Shown here piece after piece: positions 26,276 through 35,003 of a stretch of 64,000 nt of DNA (position 1 is the first letter of the stretch; each line of letters opens with the position of its first letter). This DNA is from Ruminococcus albus AD2013 (GTDB lineage: Bacteria > Bacillota > Clostridia > Oscillospirales > Ruminococcaceae), in assembly GCF_000526775.1 (NCBI RefSeq), contig NZ_JAGS01000001.1, positions 310,001-374,000 of the forward strand, in the 5' to 3' direction. Under the pieces are notes generated by a model. The model was not told the DNA's origin. It did not search any database and saw nothing but the letters and a program-made list of their open reading frames with translations. The translations under genes and the position numbers were made by a program.

Positions 26276-26483
26276 GTATGTGCGATAAGCAGCATTACCC
26301 CTCCGAAATGGAAGGGGATACTATTATTAATGAAGGAGTGTGTACAAGTGGACGATGCCGATAATTGCCGAACGTGCTGTGCTGCCGTGATAAGGCGTTT
26401 TCCGCCTGTGCAGTTTATATGATCTGACTCATGGCAGCAGCATGATCGTGCATGGTAGCCCTTGACATTTTGGAGGGATAGAT
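26276..26483 (+). promoter_or_regulatory. Long structured mgtE leader, no known riboswitch recognised
   Basis: The leader has a CCCCTCC-GAAAT-GGAAGGGG hairpin (about 26298-26318), an AGGCG-TTTTC-CGCCT hairpin near 26392-26406 and a further region before the ribosome site that may fold (GGCAGCAGC to GGTAGCC, 26432-26459). The conserved M-box blocks of Mg2+ riboswitches are not seen. It contains the small ORF listed separately. Confidence 0.5.
26348..26422 (+). CDS. Candidate leader peptide of mgtE
   Basis: A GTG-started frame of 24 codons has a consensus AAGGAG nine bases upstream; an in-frame ATG at 26330 would add six codons. The predicted peptide starts with an acidic run (VDDADN) and contains a diproline (RRFPPVQF) before the stop, both features that can stall or destabilise ribosomes at low Mg2+ in known Mg2+-transporter leaders. 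It ends 61 bases before mgtE. No homology can be claimed; it is an ORF-level observation. Confidence 0.4.
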   Translation: MDDADNCRTCCAAVIRRFPPVQFI

Positions 26484-27851
26484 ATGTATGAAAAAGTTTT
26501 GCAGCTGCTGACAGAACGTGATTTCAAGAGTATCCGCGGGATATTCATTGAGATGAACGAAGCCGATGTGGCTTCTCTGCTCCAGCGGTTCCATGATGAC
26601 CATGAAGCCGATAAACGCGACCTTATCGTGCTTTTCAGGCTTTTAAACAAAGATATCGCCGCCGATGTTTTCGCCTATATGGACAGCGATATGCAGATGA
26701 TGCTCATCAATGCTTTCTCCGATAAGGAGCTTCAGGAGGTCATCGACGACCTCTACGTAGATGATACCGTTGATATTATCGAAGAAATGCCCGCCAATGT
26801 GGTGGCGAGGATAATCAGGTCGGCTGATACCGAGACCCGTAAACAGATAAACCAGATACTTAAATACCCCAAGGACAGCGCAGGCTCGGTAATGACTACC
26901 GAGTATGTCTACCTGAAAAAGGAGTATACCGTTAAGGAAGCTTTTGAATGGATACGCCATGTGGGCGTTGTGAAGGAAACGGTCTACACCCTGTATGTTA
27001 CCGAGAGCCGTGTACTTATAGGCGTTCTTTCCCTCCTCGATCTCATCACAGCCGATGAGAACGATAAGATAGAGGATATCATGGAGACCAATATCATCAC
27101 CGTGAGCACTCTTGAGGACAGAGAGCTTGTGGCTTCAAAAATGGCTAAGTACGACTTTGCAGCCATGCCCGTTGTGGATAAGGATATGCGACTTGTTGGT
27201 ATCATCACCTACGATGACGCCATGGACGTTATCGAAGAGGAGACCACAGAGGACTTCTCGAAGATGGCAGCCGTTGCTCCCAGTGAAGAATCATATTTCA
27301 AGACCTCTGTTTTCGCCCATGCCAAAAACAGGATAATGTGGCTTCTGGTGCTGATGCTTTCCGCTACCCTTACAGGCGCGGTGGTAAACCATTATCAGGA
27401 AGCTTTCGCGGCAGTACCCGTGCTGGTGTCATTCCTTTCAATGCTCAGCGGCACAGGCGGTAACTGCGGTTCCCAGACCTCCACCCTCGTTATCAGAGGT
27501 ATGGCTCTGGGGGAGATAAATATGCGTGATTTCTTCAAGGTGATATTCAAGGAATTCCGCATAGCCATCGTCTGCGGAATTATACTTTCAATAGTCAACG
27601 CAGGCAGGATAATACTTGTTTACCATAACGATACTACCGTTAACTGCTATAAGCTGGCGTTCACTGTAAGCGGCGCGATACTTCTTACGGTTATACTCTC
27701 CAAGCTGATAGCGGCAATGCTCCCCATGGCGGCGAAAAAGCTCAAACTCGACCCCGCCATAATGGCAGCACCCCTTATCACAACTATCGTGGATACCTGT
27801 TCCACCCTTATGTTCTTCGTGCTGGCAACAATAGTATTCGATATAAAGTAA
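26484..27851 (+). CDS. mgtE: MgtE magnesium transporter
   Basis: A 455-residue MgtE-family Mg2+ channel/transporter. It has an N-terminal helical domain (about 1-130), paired CBS domains (about 135-255) and a membrane region with five helices (about 280-455), containing the conserved pore stretch GTGGNCGSQTSTLVIRGMA. TTTTGGAGG is properly spaced before the ATG. It imports Mg2+ through the plasma membrane and is gated by Mg2+ binding between the CBS domains. A long leader suggests additional post-transcriptional control. Confidence 0.95.
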   Translation: MYEKVLQLLTERDFKSIRGIFIEMNEADVASLLQRFHDDHEADKRDLIVLFRLLNKDIAADVFAYMDSDMQMMLINAFSDKELQEVIDDLYVDDTVDIIEEMPANVVARIIRSADTETRKQINQILKYPKDSAGSVMTTEYVYLKKEYTVKEAFEWIRHVGVVKETVYTLYVTESRVLIGVLSLLDLITADENDKIEDIMETNIITVSTLEDRELVASKMAKYDFAAMPVVDKDMRLVGIITYDDAMDVIEEETTEDFSKMAAVAPSEESYFKTSVFAHAKNRIMWLLVLMLSATLTGAVVNHYQEAFAAVPVLVSFLSMLSGTGGNCGSQTSTLVIRGMALGEINMRDFFKVIFKEFRIAIVCGIILSIVNAGRIILVYHNDTTVNCYKLAFTVSGAILLTVILSKLIAAMLPMAAKKLKLDPAIMAAPLITTIVDTCSTLMFFVLATIVFDIK

Positions 27852-27857
27852 AACCAA

Positions 27858-27889
27858 CAGCCCCTGCAGAGTTTTCTCCGCGAGGGCTG
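27858..27889 (+). terminator. Hairpin after mgtE
   Basis: Imperfect stem CAGCCCCTGCAGAG / CTCCGCGAGGGCTG with a TTTT loop; the following T run is weak. Confidence 0.5.
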
Positions 27890-27903
27890 ATATTGTATAT
27901 CAT

Positions 27904-27931
27904 AAAAAGCGCTCCACAAAAGTGAAGCGCT
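27904..27931 (-). terminator. Terminator after ilvE
   Basis: AGCGCTTCAC / GTGGAGCGCT on the minus strand, followed by TTTT. Confidence 0.8.
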
Positions 27932-27941
27932 CAGTTTATTA

Positions 27942-29009
27942 TCAGTCGATCTTAACGGTCCAGCCGAAAGTATCGGGGATCTTGCCCCACTGGATACCTG
28001 TCATGGTATCATACAGCATCTGGGAGATCTTGCCTATCTTGTTGTCGTTGATAGTCATTACCTTGTCGCCCCACTTCAGGTGGCCAACAGGGGAGATAAC
28101 AGCAGCAGTACCTGTGCCGAATACTTCGTCCAGCTTGCCCTCGTCGTAAGCCTTGGCAACTTCCTCGATGGTAATGCGTCTCTCGCTACAGGGGATACCC
28201 TTGCTCTTACATACTTCCAGCGCACTCTTTCTTGTGATGCCAGGCAGTACCGAACCTGTCAGCTTAGGTGTAACTACCTCGCCGTCGATAACGAAGAATA
28301 TATTCATTGAACCAACTTCTTCGATGTACTTCTGCTCAACGCCATCCAGCCACAGAACCTGCTCGTAGTCCTGATTGTGAGCCTCATCCTGACCCTTCAG
28401 GGAGATAGCGTAGTTAGCAGCAGTCTTAGCAAAACCTGTACCGCCACGAACCGCTCTTACGTACTTCTGCTCAACATAGATCTTAACAGGGTTCAGACCT
28501 GTGGAGTAGTAAGCGCCGGAAGGCGAAAGGATTATGATGAACAGATAGTGATCTGCGGGTCTTACGCCAACATAAGGATCGGTGGCGAAAATGAAAGGTC
28601 TGATGTACAGTGAAGCACCATCGGTGTGAGGTACCCAGTCCTTCTCGATCTCGACCAGCTTCTTGGTAGCTTCTACCATGAATTCCTCGTCGATCTGAGG
28701 GATTACCATTCTCTCAGCAGATACGTTCATTCTCTTGTAGTTTTCGTCAGGTCTGAACAGCTGAACACTGCCGTCAGCAGTTCTGTAAGCTTTAAGACCC
28801 TCAAATATCTCCTGACCATAGTGCAGGCACATTGCGGAAGGAGAGAGTGAGATGTTGTCAAAAGGAACGATGCGTGCATCGTGCCAACCCTCGCCGGCAT
28901 CATAGTTCATAACGAACATATGGTCTGTGAATATGTGACCGAAACCAAGCTTAGTCTCGTCAGTAGGCTTAGCCTTAGGAGTTTTGGTCAGTTCGATTTT
29001 GATTTCCAT
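27942..29009 (-). CDS. ilvE: Branched-chain amino acid aminotransferase
   Basis: A 355-residue class IV PLP aminotransferase of the usual length. The PLP-lysine region is seen as GGTGFAKTAANYA (Lys near residue 198), and the conserved EEVGSMNIFFV and GSVLPGITR stretches follow. It transfers amino groups between glutamate and the 2-oxo acids of Leu, Ile and Val, the last step of their synthesis. It stands alone between its own promoter and terminator. The start has GAAAGGATCACT before the ATG. Confidence 0.95.
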   Translation of the reverse strand: MEIKIELTKTPKAKPTDETKLGFGHIFTDHMFVMNYDAGEGWHDARIVPFDNISLSPSAMCLHYGQEIFEGLKAYRTADGSVQLFRPDENYKRMNVSAERMVIPQIDEEFMVEATKKLVEIEKDWVPHTDGASLYIRPFIFATDPYVGVRPADHYLFIIILSPSGAYYSTGLNPVKIYVEQKYVRAVRGGTGFAKTAANYAISLKGQDEAHNQDYEQVLWLDGVEQKYIEEVGSMNIFFVIDGEVVTPKLTGSVLPGITRKSALEVCKSKGIPCSERRITIEEVAKAYDEGKLDEVFGTGTAAVISPVGHLKWGDKVMTINDNKIGKISQMLYDTMTGIQWGKIPDTFGWTVKID

Positions 29010-29044
29010 AGTGATCCTTCTTTCTTAAAAATTGATCTGTATCT

Positions 29045-29073
29045 ATTATAATACACTTTCTCTGATTTTTCAA
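29045..29073 (-). promoter_or_regulatory. sigma-A promoter of ilvE
   Basis: TTGAAA, 17 bp, TATAAT on the minus strand. Confidence 0.7.
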
Positions 29074-29253
29074 GGGGTAAAATGACATTTCTTGAAATAT
29101 TTCTTATTTTTTCCTGCAAAATTACTGTCTCTGCTCACGAAGAATCCCCATTAAACCACTATGGCTTGCATTTTTTGCATCACGATTCTCCAAATTTTAC
29201 TAAGTTCCATCTTACACAATATCCCGTCTCCGATATATGTTCACAAAAAGTGC

Positions 29254-29282
29254 TTGACAAATCTCTGGAAAAGTTGTATATT
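29254..29282 (+). promoter_or_regulatory. sigma-A promoter of the secreted transglutaminase gene
   Basis: TTGACA, 17 bp, TATATT, about 55 bases before the start. Confidence 0.75.
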
Positions 29283-29335
29283 ATAGACTATATTTGTGTA
29301 CTAAGTCAATTAATTTTAAACGGAGTGATGAAACA

Positions 29336-30640
29336 ATGAGTTTTAAGACCAAAGCCGCAGCCCTTGTTATGGCTGCTGTTACCGTCGGAAGCACCTTGTC
29401 GGCAATGCCTGTGTCTGCGGCGGTACAGACCTCTGCACCCGCAGCTTATGATATATCTTCATCAAAAGCCCCCACTGCGAGATCGGTATATACTTCCACT
29501 GCCAAGTCGATAACCATAAACTGGGATAAAGCAGACGGAGCAACGGGATACTATATATACAGATGGTCCTCCTCTGCCCCCACATGGGTAAGGATAGGCA
29601 CCGCCTCAGCGGCAGCATCTTCATATACCGATAAAAAGGTCACTGCATCTGCATCATTTAAGTACTATGTGGTTGCTTTTAAAAAGTCGGGCAGCAAGCG
29701 TATCATGAGCAACAGGAGCGGCGAGATATCAGCCTGCACCAAGCCCTCGGCTCCGATTATTGTTGATACCTCAGCCGATACCACTTCTTTTACGGTTTCC
29801 TGGGATAGAGTAAAATGCAGCGGCTACGAAGTCAGCTACATGAAAAGCGGCGGCTCATGGAGCACTCCTAAGAAGGTCACTTCTTCTGCTTCCACCTCAC
29901 TTGATATCACAGGACTCAAAGCCGATACAAAGTATTCCGTCAGGGTAAGGGCTTTTGTAAAAGCAGATAACGGCAGTACCGTATACAGCAGTTGGTCATC
30001 CGCTGCTAATGTCAATACCAAGGCTATCCCTGCTCCCGAACCCGATTTCGGTTACAAGAGGAGCAGCCAGTACCTTATCGACCGACTTGATAAAGCCACT
30101 GTTTCTTCCAAAAAGAATACCTACTACGAGTGCAACCGTCAGGGGGATACCGAGAAAAAGACCCTCATAACCATAAGCGATACTGATATGGCAACCATCA
30201 AGCGCTTTGTGGATACTCACTATACCTCAGATATGACAGATGGAGAATTTCTGGATTACACCGTTCAGTGGCTCAACAAGAAGATCTCATATGCCGATGG
30301 CAACCACGGCCCCGCATACAGCACTATATGGAACAGGAGCCATGTTGATAACTGCTTCAACTACAAGGTAGGTCAGTGCATACAGTATAATTCCACAATA
30401 TGTGCCGTTATGAGATATCTGGGCTATGATGCAAGAGTGGTACAGGGCTGGCGCGGTTCATCTCTCGGCAACAAGTGGCAGCACTTCTGGTGTGAAGTTA
30501 CCATAAACGGCAAGGACTACGTCATGGATTCCTACAACTACGGCACCGACGGCGACTGGTATTTCGTTTGTGCAACCTACGGTGAGACCAGACCATACTC
30601 ATATAACTCGCATTATATTATGAATAATAAGCTGATGTGA
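29336..30640 (+). CDS. Secreted protein with fibronectin-III-like domains and a transglutaminase-like domain
   Basis: A 434-residue exported protein. The ATG at 29336 follows CGGAGTGATG; the longer frame from 29294 would spoil the signal peptide (residues 1-28, ending near PVSAA). Two fibronectin type III-like domains span about 45-225. The C-terminal transglutaminase-like domain has Cys in VGQCIQY, His in WQHFWCEV and Asp in DYVMDSYN. It probably acts on peptides or proteins outside the cell, perhaps in the wall. It has its own promoter and terminator. Confidence 0.85.
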   Translation: MSFKTKAAALVMAAVTVGSTLSAMPVSAAVQTSAPAAYDISSSKAPTARSVYTSTAKSITINWDKADGATGYYIYRWSSSAPTWVRIGTASAAASSYTDKKVTASASFKYYVVAFKKSGSKRIMSNRSGEISACTKPSAPIIVDTSADTTSFTVSWDRVKCSGYEVSYMKSGGSWSTPKKVTSSASTSLDITGLKADTKYSVRVRAFVKADNGSTVYSSWSSAANVNTKAIPAPEPDFGYKRSSQYLIDRLDKATVSSKKNTYYECNRQGDTEKKTLITISDTDMATIKRFVDTHYTSDMTDGEFLDYTVQWLNKKISYADGNHGPAYSTIWNRSHVDNCFNYKVGQCIQYNSTICAVMRYLGYDARVVQGWRGSSLGNKWQHFWCEVTINGKDYVMDSYNYGTDGDWYFVCATYGETRPYSYNSHYIMNNKLM

Positions 30641-30707
30641 TGTTCGGTTAATCCGTGAACTCGTAACCGTTTTACGTCAGGTAAAATAATAAAAATGACC
30701 GGTCAAT

Positions 30708-30742
30708 GCCCGCAGAGAATAACCCTCCGCGGGCGTTTTTTT
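30708..30742 (+). terminator. Terminator after the transglutaminase gene
   Basis: GCCCGC / GCGGGC with a 15-base interior followed by seven T. Confidence 0.8.
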
Positions 30743-30751
30743 ATGCATAAT

Positions 30752-30782
30752 AAAAAAGCCTTTCGTCCTGCGAAAGGCTTTT
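30752..30782 (-). terminator. Terminator of the small lipoprotein gene
   Basis: AAGCCTTTCG / CGAAAGGCTT with a 5-base loop followed by TTTTTTA on the minus strand. Confidence 0.85.
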
Positions 30783-30796
30783 GGTATATGCAATTA

Positions 30797-31126
30797 TTAC
30801 TGCTTCTTGAAGTTTACGGTCACGCCAGATTCGGAAAGGGAGATAGTCTTGCTGTCAACAATGTCGAATTCCATTGTAGTGTCGTCATCGCCGGAAGCGT
30901 CCTTGAGGATTATCTTCTTGTCCTTGACTTCCCATTCGATCTTGTCGTCGTCTGAAGACTCACCGCCGAATGCCATCTTAGCAGTGTGATCCTTTTCCAG
31001 TGTGATGGTCATGCCGACTGCTTCTGCTTCGGACTTCCATGTGCCTACATACTTGCTGTCGCCGCAGCTTGTCAGCATAAAGCAGCACATTACTGCAACC
31101 ATTATCATTGCAACAAACTTTTTCAT
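30797..31126 (-). CDS. Small lipoprotein
   Basis: A 109-residue protein with a lipoprotein signal: basic N-terminus, hydrophobic core and lipobox FMLTSCG with Cys at residue 21. The mature part is a small acidic, beta-rich domain (GTWKSE..., Asp-rich GESSDDDK) resembling the lipocalin-like stress lipoproteins seen in Clostridia. Function is unknown. CAAGGAGG is spaced ideally before the ATG, and a terminator follows at once, so it is monocistronic. Confidence 0.8.
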   Translation of the reverse strand: MKKFVAMIMVAVMCCFMLTSCGDSKYVGTWKSEAEAVGMTITLEKDHTAKMAFGGESSDDDKIEWEVKDKKIILKDASGDDDTTMEFDIVDSKTISLSESGVTVNFKKQ

Positions 31127-31309
31127 TTTCTTGACCTCCTTGTTTTTTCGCAGATATTCTGCACTTACAAGAAAATTTTAACATTTATATTTCAAAAAGT
31201 CAAGAGAAACGCTATTGTTGCAAATACATTTAAATTTTTTAAACAACAGCCGCAGGATAATGTGAACATTTTTTGATATTCATCACAATTTATGATCTGA
31301 CATATCAAA

Positions 31310-31339
31310 AGCCCTGCTGACTTTTACGTCCGCAGGGCT
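31310..31339 (-). terminator. Terminator of the CorC-like operon
   Basis: AGCCCTGC / GCAGGGCT stem followed by TTTT on the minus strand. Confidence 0.7.
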
Positions 31340-31346
31340 GATACTT

Positions 31347-31844
31347 TTATCTCTTCTGATTTTTAACAAGCTTCAGTGTGCTGAAGATACCAATAACGTC
31401 AGCCAGCAGAAGTCCTGCCAGCATAGCCATCCAAGGGGTGTACTGCGCCTGAACGAAGGATTTCTGATCCGTGCCGATGATCTTTTCGGTTATCTTGTCC
31501 GCACCGAAAGCCGAAAATAATATGGATAGTGCAAACCTCAGATTTATCAGACATATCACCGCCAGTACCGTGTATATCAGGCTTTTTCCCAGAGCGCTCA
31601 TGCTGTCCTCATATTTGTAAGCCATCGCTCCTTTGCACAGACATACTATGCACATTGCAAAAAACAGCAGATACCCCGCGAAAACTCCGCAGGTCATAAC
31701 CTTGCTTCCCGTATCCACTATCCTGTTCAGCATCGTGAACAGCTCCACCGTGAATAAAAACGATACTACCATGCACACCAGCGTGCTCACACAAAAGCTC
31801 TTTTCCCGAGGTTTCAGCTCGGGGCGTTTTATCCTGACAGGCAT
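31347..31844 (-). CDS. Four-helix membrane protein of unknown function
   Basis: A 165-residue membrane protein with about four hydrophobic segments (residues about 20-40, 48-70, 85-110 and 138-158). I do not recognise the family. It starts exactly after the stop of the CorC-like gene, with GGAGG inside that gene's end, so the two are translationally coupled and may form one membrane unit. Confidence 0.7.
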   Translation of the reverse strand: MPVRIKRPELKPREKSFCVSTLVCMVVSFLFTVELFTMLNRIVDTGSKVMTCGVFAGYLLFFAMCIVCLCKGAMAYKYEDSMSALGKSLIYTVLAVICLINLRFALSILFSAFGADKITEKIIGTDQKSFVQAQYTPWMAMLAGLLLADVIGIFSTLKLVKNQKR

Positions 31845-33098
31845 TTATTTTTCCTCCGTAAATGTTATTTTTACCCGACCTATCTTCTGTTCGTCCTGCA
31901 TATGTATCTCCATCTCAAAGGGAGGCGAGAATATCCTTTCGCCCTCCTCGGGTATCCTGTCAAGAAGCTCCATTATCCAGCCACCCACAGAATGTCTTTC
32001 CGTTTCGATGGCATTCTCGTCAAGCTCCCATCTTTCCAGAAAATCCGAGATGGAAAGTTCAGCCGATACTTCACAGGAATTATCCGAAAGCTTTACAAAA
32101 GAAGTGTCCTCCTCATCGCTCTCGTCGTATATCTCCCCGACGAGTTCCTCGATGATATCTTCAAGTGTGCATATGCCCGCAGTACCGCCGTACTGATCGA
32201 CAACCACCGCCATATGCACCTTTTCTTTCTGCATAAGTTTAAGTGTCTCGGATATCTTTTTGCTCTCTGTGATGTATATAGGCTCGCCAAGTATTTTCGT
32301 GATGTCTTTTTTGCCCTTAGATACATACATCTCAAAGAAATCCGCCTGATGTATCACACCGATGATATGGTCGATGTCCTTCTCGTATACAGGCAGTCTT
32401 GAATATCTCGTCTTAAAGAAAAGCTCCTTTATATCCTCGATATCGTCTTCAAGTTCTACTGCCTCTATACTAACACGGGGCACGAAAATACTGCTTATGG
32501 TTATCTCATCGAAGTCCAACGCAGAACGCACAAGGTCGGATTCCTGTTCTTCCAGCACGCCCTCGTCCTCGATCTCCTCGATGATGTATTTCAGCTCTTC
32601 CTCGGTAACAGATGGGGATTCGTTGTTAGAACCCACCAGCTTGACGGCACCCTTTTTTATACCTGTAAACAGCCATATCAGCGGGGTAGTTATGAACATG
32701 AAAGCTGCAAGGGGAGCAGCCATCAGCACAGAGAAACTCTCCGCATTCTCCTTAGCCAGACTTTTCGGCAGTATCTCACCGAAGATAAGTACCAGCACCG
32801 TCATTACCGCCGTTGCGATACCAACGCTGCCCGAACCGAACTTTTCGGTGAAAAACACAGTCGCCAGTGCCGATGAAGCAATATTCACCACATTGTTTCC
32901 GATGAGTATAGCCGTCAGCGCCTTATCGAAGTTCTCGCATATGTACAGCGCCTTAGCCGCACTTTTGCTGCCGCCGTCTGCCATTTTTTTCAGCCTTATC
33001 CTGTTACACGAGGAAAAGGCGGTCTCGGTAGCCGAGCATACTGCCGAAAGTATCAGCAGCAAGGCTATCAAAGCAATGTCCATAAAAGAAACGATCAT
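31845..33098 (-). CDS. HlyC/CorC (CNNM-type) transporter
   Basis: A 417-residue protein with an N-terminal DUF21/CNNM membrane domain (four segments within residues 1-180), a CBS pair (about 205-330) and a CorC_HlyC domain (about 345-415). This family takes part in Mg2+/Co2+ transport or efflux control. ATG 33098 and ATG 33083 are both possible starts; neither ribosome site is ideal. It ends at the start of the coupled four-helix gene. Substrate and direction are uncertain. Confidence 0.88.
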   Translation of the reverse strand: MIVSFMDIALIALLLILSAVCSATETAFSSCNRIRLKKMADGGSKSAAKALYICENFDKALTAILIGNNVVNIASSALATVFFTEKFGSGSVGIATAVMTVLVLIFGEILPKSLAKENAESFSVLMAAPLAAFMFITTPLIWLFTGIKKGAVKLVGSNNESPSVTEEELKYIIEEIEDEGVLEEQESDLVRSALDFDEITISSIFVPRVSIEAVELEDDIEDIKELFFKTRYSRLPVYEKDIDHIIGVIHQADFFEMYVSKGKKDITKILGEPIYITESKKISETLKLMQKEKVHMAVVVDQYGGTAGICTLEDIIEELVGEIYDESDEEDTSFVKLSDNSCEVSAELSISDFLERWELDENAIETERHSVGGWIMELLDRIPEEGERIFSPPFEMEIHMQDEQKIGRVKITFTEEK

Positions 33099-33300
33099 CC
33101 TTTCAGTGTTAACTTAGTGTCCTTTATATAATAACATACTTTTCCTCAAAAGTAAAGAGATTATTAAGCAAATACGCGAATAATGACCGTATAAAGCGAT
33201 TGTATACATACATTTCCAATAATTCCCATCGAGTATTCCTTGTGATATTTTATGCTTTCGCTGTAAATATTACTTAATTTACTTCGTTAACTTAAATTTC

Positions 33301-33329
33301 TTGACATACATGGTGGGATATGATATAAT
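33301..33329 (+). promoter_or_regulatory. sigma-A promoter of the zinc-ribbon/WG gene
   Basis: TTGACA, 17 bp, TATAAT, about 105 bases upstream of the start. The rest of the 335-bp spacer to the CorC-like gene is AT-rich with no other clear feature. Confidence 0.75.
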
Positions 33330-33433
33330 GATGTAGAATTATTGTGGAAGATGTTAACATTATTATGTATCTGCTCTGCCACAATAAAATTTTTTGTTAA
33401 ACTACAAGTTCATCTGACAGGAGGATCTTTACT

Positions 33434-34951
33434 ATGTTTTGTTCAAATTGCGGTCATCAGGTAGCTGATGGTCTCAGCTTTTGCCCCAGCTGCGGCACTA
33501 AGCTTGCAGGTGGGACAACCGTTCAGCCTGTGATATCTCAGCAGCCTGAACCGCAGGCACCTATACAGGATACGCCTATACCACAGGCACCAATTCAGGA
33601 GACACCTATACAGGATGCATTCACACAGCAGGCACCTGTTCCTAAGGCGGCAGGTGTTGCAGCCGTTAAAAAGCCATTTGATAAAAAGAAGATAGGCATA
33701 ATTGCAGGTGCGGCAGTTGTTGCGGCAGCAGCCATCATCGGTGTTGTATCACTTATCTCATCGGCCGGTTCTCACAAAAGGACTCTTTTCAATGATGGTC
33801 TTCTTCCATTCCAAAGCGATGATAAATACGGCTACATCAATGAAAAGGGAGAGATAGCTATTGCTCCCCAGTACGACCGTGCCTATGGATTCTCCGAAGG
33901 TCTTGCCTGTGTCAGCGTAGAAAAAGAAGGTGATGAACTTACAGGCTTCATCAACAAAAAGGGCGAGGTCGTCATAGATATGCAGTACGACGGAGCCTCA
34001 GATTTCAAAGACGGCATAGCAGAAGTTTTTTTAGGCAATCACGTAGGTTTCATCGACAAAAAAGGAAAATATATCATCAACCCACAGTACAAGAAAGAAA
34101 CTGTTTACTTTATCGGATATGATATGTTCCTTATAGAAGATACCAGCGGCGATTTCTGGACGCTGTGCAATAAAAAGGGCAAGAGTATCAACGATACAAG
34201 ATTTGACGAACCGGATTTCATTAACATCTGTCCTTTTTACAATGAAGAATGGGGCAGTGATAAGGATAAGGTGGACTGGAAGACTATCCCCCTGAAGACC
34301 ATAACAGGCAATTACATCTATATAAACAGCAGGGGCAAGACAGTTCTTGAAACTCAGTACGACAGCGCAGATTATTTCACTGACGGTATCGCGGCAGTAG
34401 GTATCGGTAAGAAGCACGGCTACATAAACAAGAAAGGCGAATGTATAATCAATCTCCAGTTTGACAAAGCGGGTGCCTTTGTTGAAGGCCTTGCTTCTGT
34501 GGGTATTGAAGGCAAGAATTCCATAAAATACGGATATATCAACAAAAAGGGCGAATACGTAGTATCTCCTCAGTACGAATCCGCAAGAAACTTCCATAAC
34601 GGAGTAGCGATCGTCAGCACATATTCCAAACGTGATAATGATGATATTTACGGTGTCATCGATAAAAAGGGCAAGACCATCATTGAACCCCAGTATGACA
34701 TGTTAATGTTCGGTGAAGATAAAAAGCATCTGGTATACGAGCTAAACGGTAACTACGGTTACATAAATTATAAGGGTGAGACAGATATTCCCGGTATCTA
34801 CGAGTATGCATCACCATTCTATTCAGATGGCTACGCATTTGTACAGATCTCCAGAAATGAATTTACAGTGATCGACAGCAAGGGTGAAAAGATATGTGAC
34901 AATATGTTTGAGTTCATATACCCTCCTGAACACGTGGCCATTCTTCATTGA
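33434..34951 (+). CDS. Zinc-ribbon membrane protein with WG repeats
   Basis: A 505-residue protein. An N-terminal zinc ribbon (CSNCGHQ...CPSCG, residues 3-22) leads to a Pro/Gln/Ile linker with repeated PIQ and APIQ units (about 33-70), a membrane helix (about 80-102), and roughly ten WG repeats (for example YGYINKKG, GFIDKKG) to the C-terminus. WG repeats form beta-propeller-like binding surfaces; here they would lie outside the membrane. It has the same ribbon-plus-linker style as the ten-ribbon protein at 10485-12050 and a single own promoter and terminator. Confidence 0.87.
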   Translation: MFCSNCGHQVADGLSFCPSCGTKLAGGTTVQPVISQQPEPQAPIQDTPIPQAPIQETPIQDAFTQQAPVPKAAGVAAVKKPFDKKKIGIIAGAAVVAAAAIIGVVSLISSAGSHKRTLFNDGLLPFQSDDKYGYINEKGEIAIAPQYDRAYGFSEGLACVSVEKEGDELTGFINKKGEVVIDMQYDGASDFKDGIAEVFLGNHVGFIDKKGKYIINPQYKKETVYFIGYDMFLIEDTSGDFWTLCNKKGKSINDTRFDEPDFINICPFYNEEWGSDKDKVDWKTIPLKTITGNYIYINSRGKTVLETQYDSADYFTDGIAAVGIGKKHGYINKKGECIINLQFDKAGAFVEGLASVGIEGKNSIKYGYINKKGEYVVSPQYESARNFHNGVAIVSTYSKRDNDDIYGVIDKKGKTIIEPQYDMLMFGEDKKHLVYELNGNYGYINYKGETDIPGIYEYASPFYSDGYAFVQISRNEFTVIDSKGEKICDNMFEFIYPPEHVAILH

Positions 34952-34960
34952 AATACAGAA

Positions 34961-35001
34961 AAAAGCGATCAACGGCGTTAAAGTGCCGTCGGTCGCTTTT
35001 T
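34961..35001. terminator. Bidirectional terminator between WG gene and ABC operon
   Basis: AAAAGCGATCAACGGC / GCCGTCGGTCGCTTTT with A and T runs on the two sides. Confidence 0.85.
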
Positions 35002-35003
35002 AT

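Noticed and set aside
26276..26483. M-box (Mg2+) riboswitch before mgtE
   Set aside because: The conserved M-box blocks (such as GAGGCUCCU and GACGCCAAUGGGU) are not in the leader; left as unclassified leader.
29254..29335. Longer start (29294) for the secreted transglutaminase
   Set aside because: It lies beside the promoter and would put charged residues ahead of a clear signal peptide; ATG 29336 has the ribosome site.
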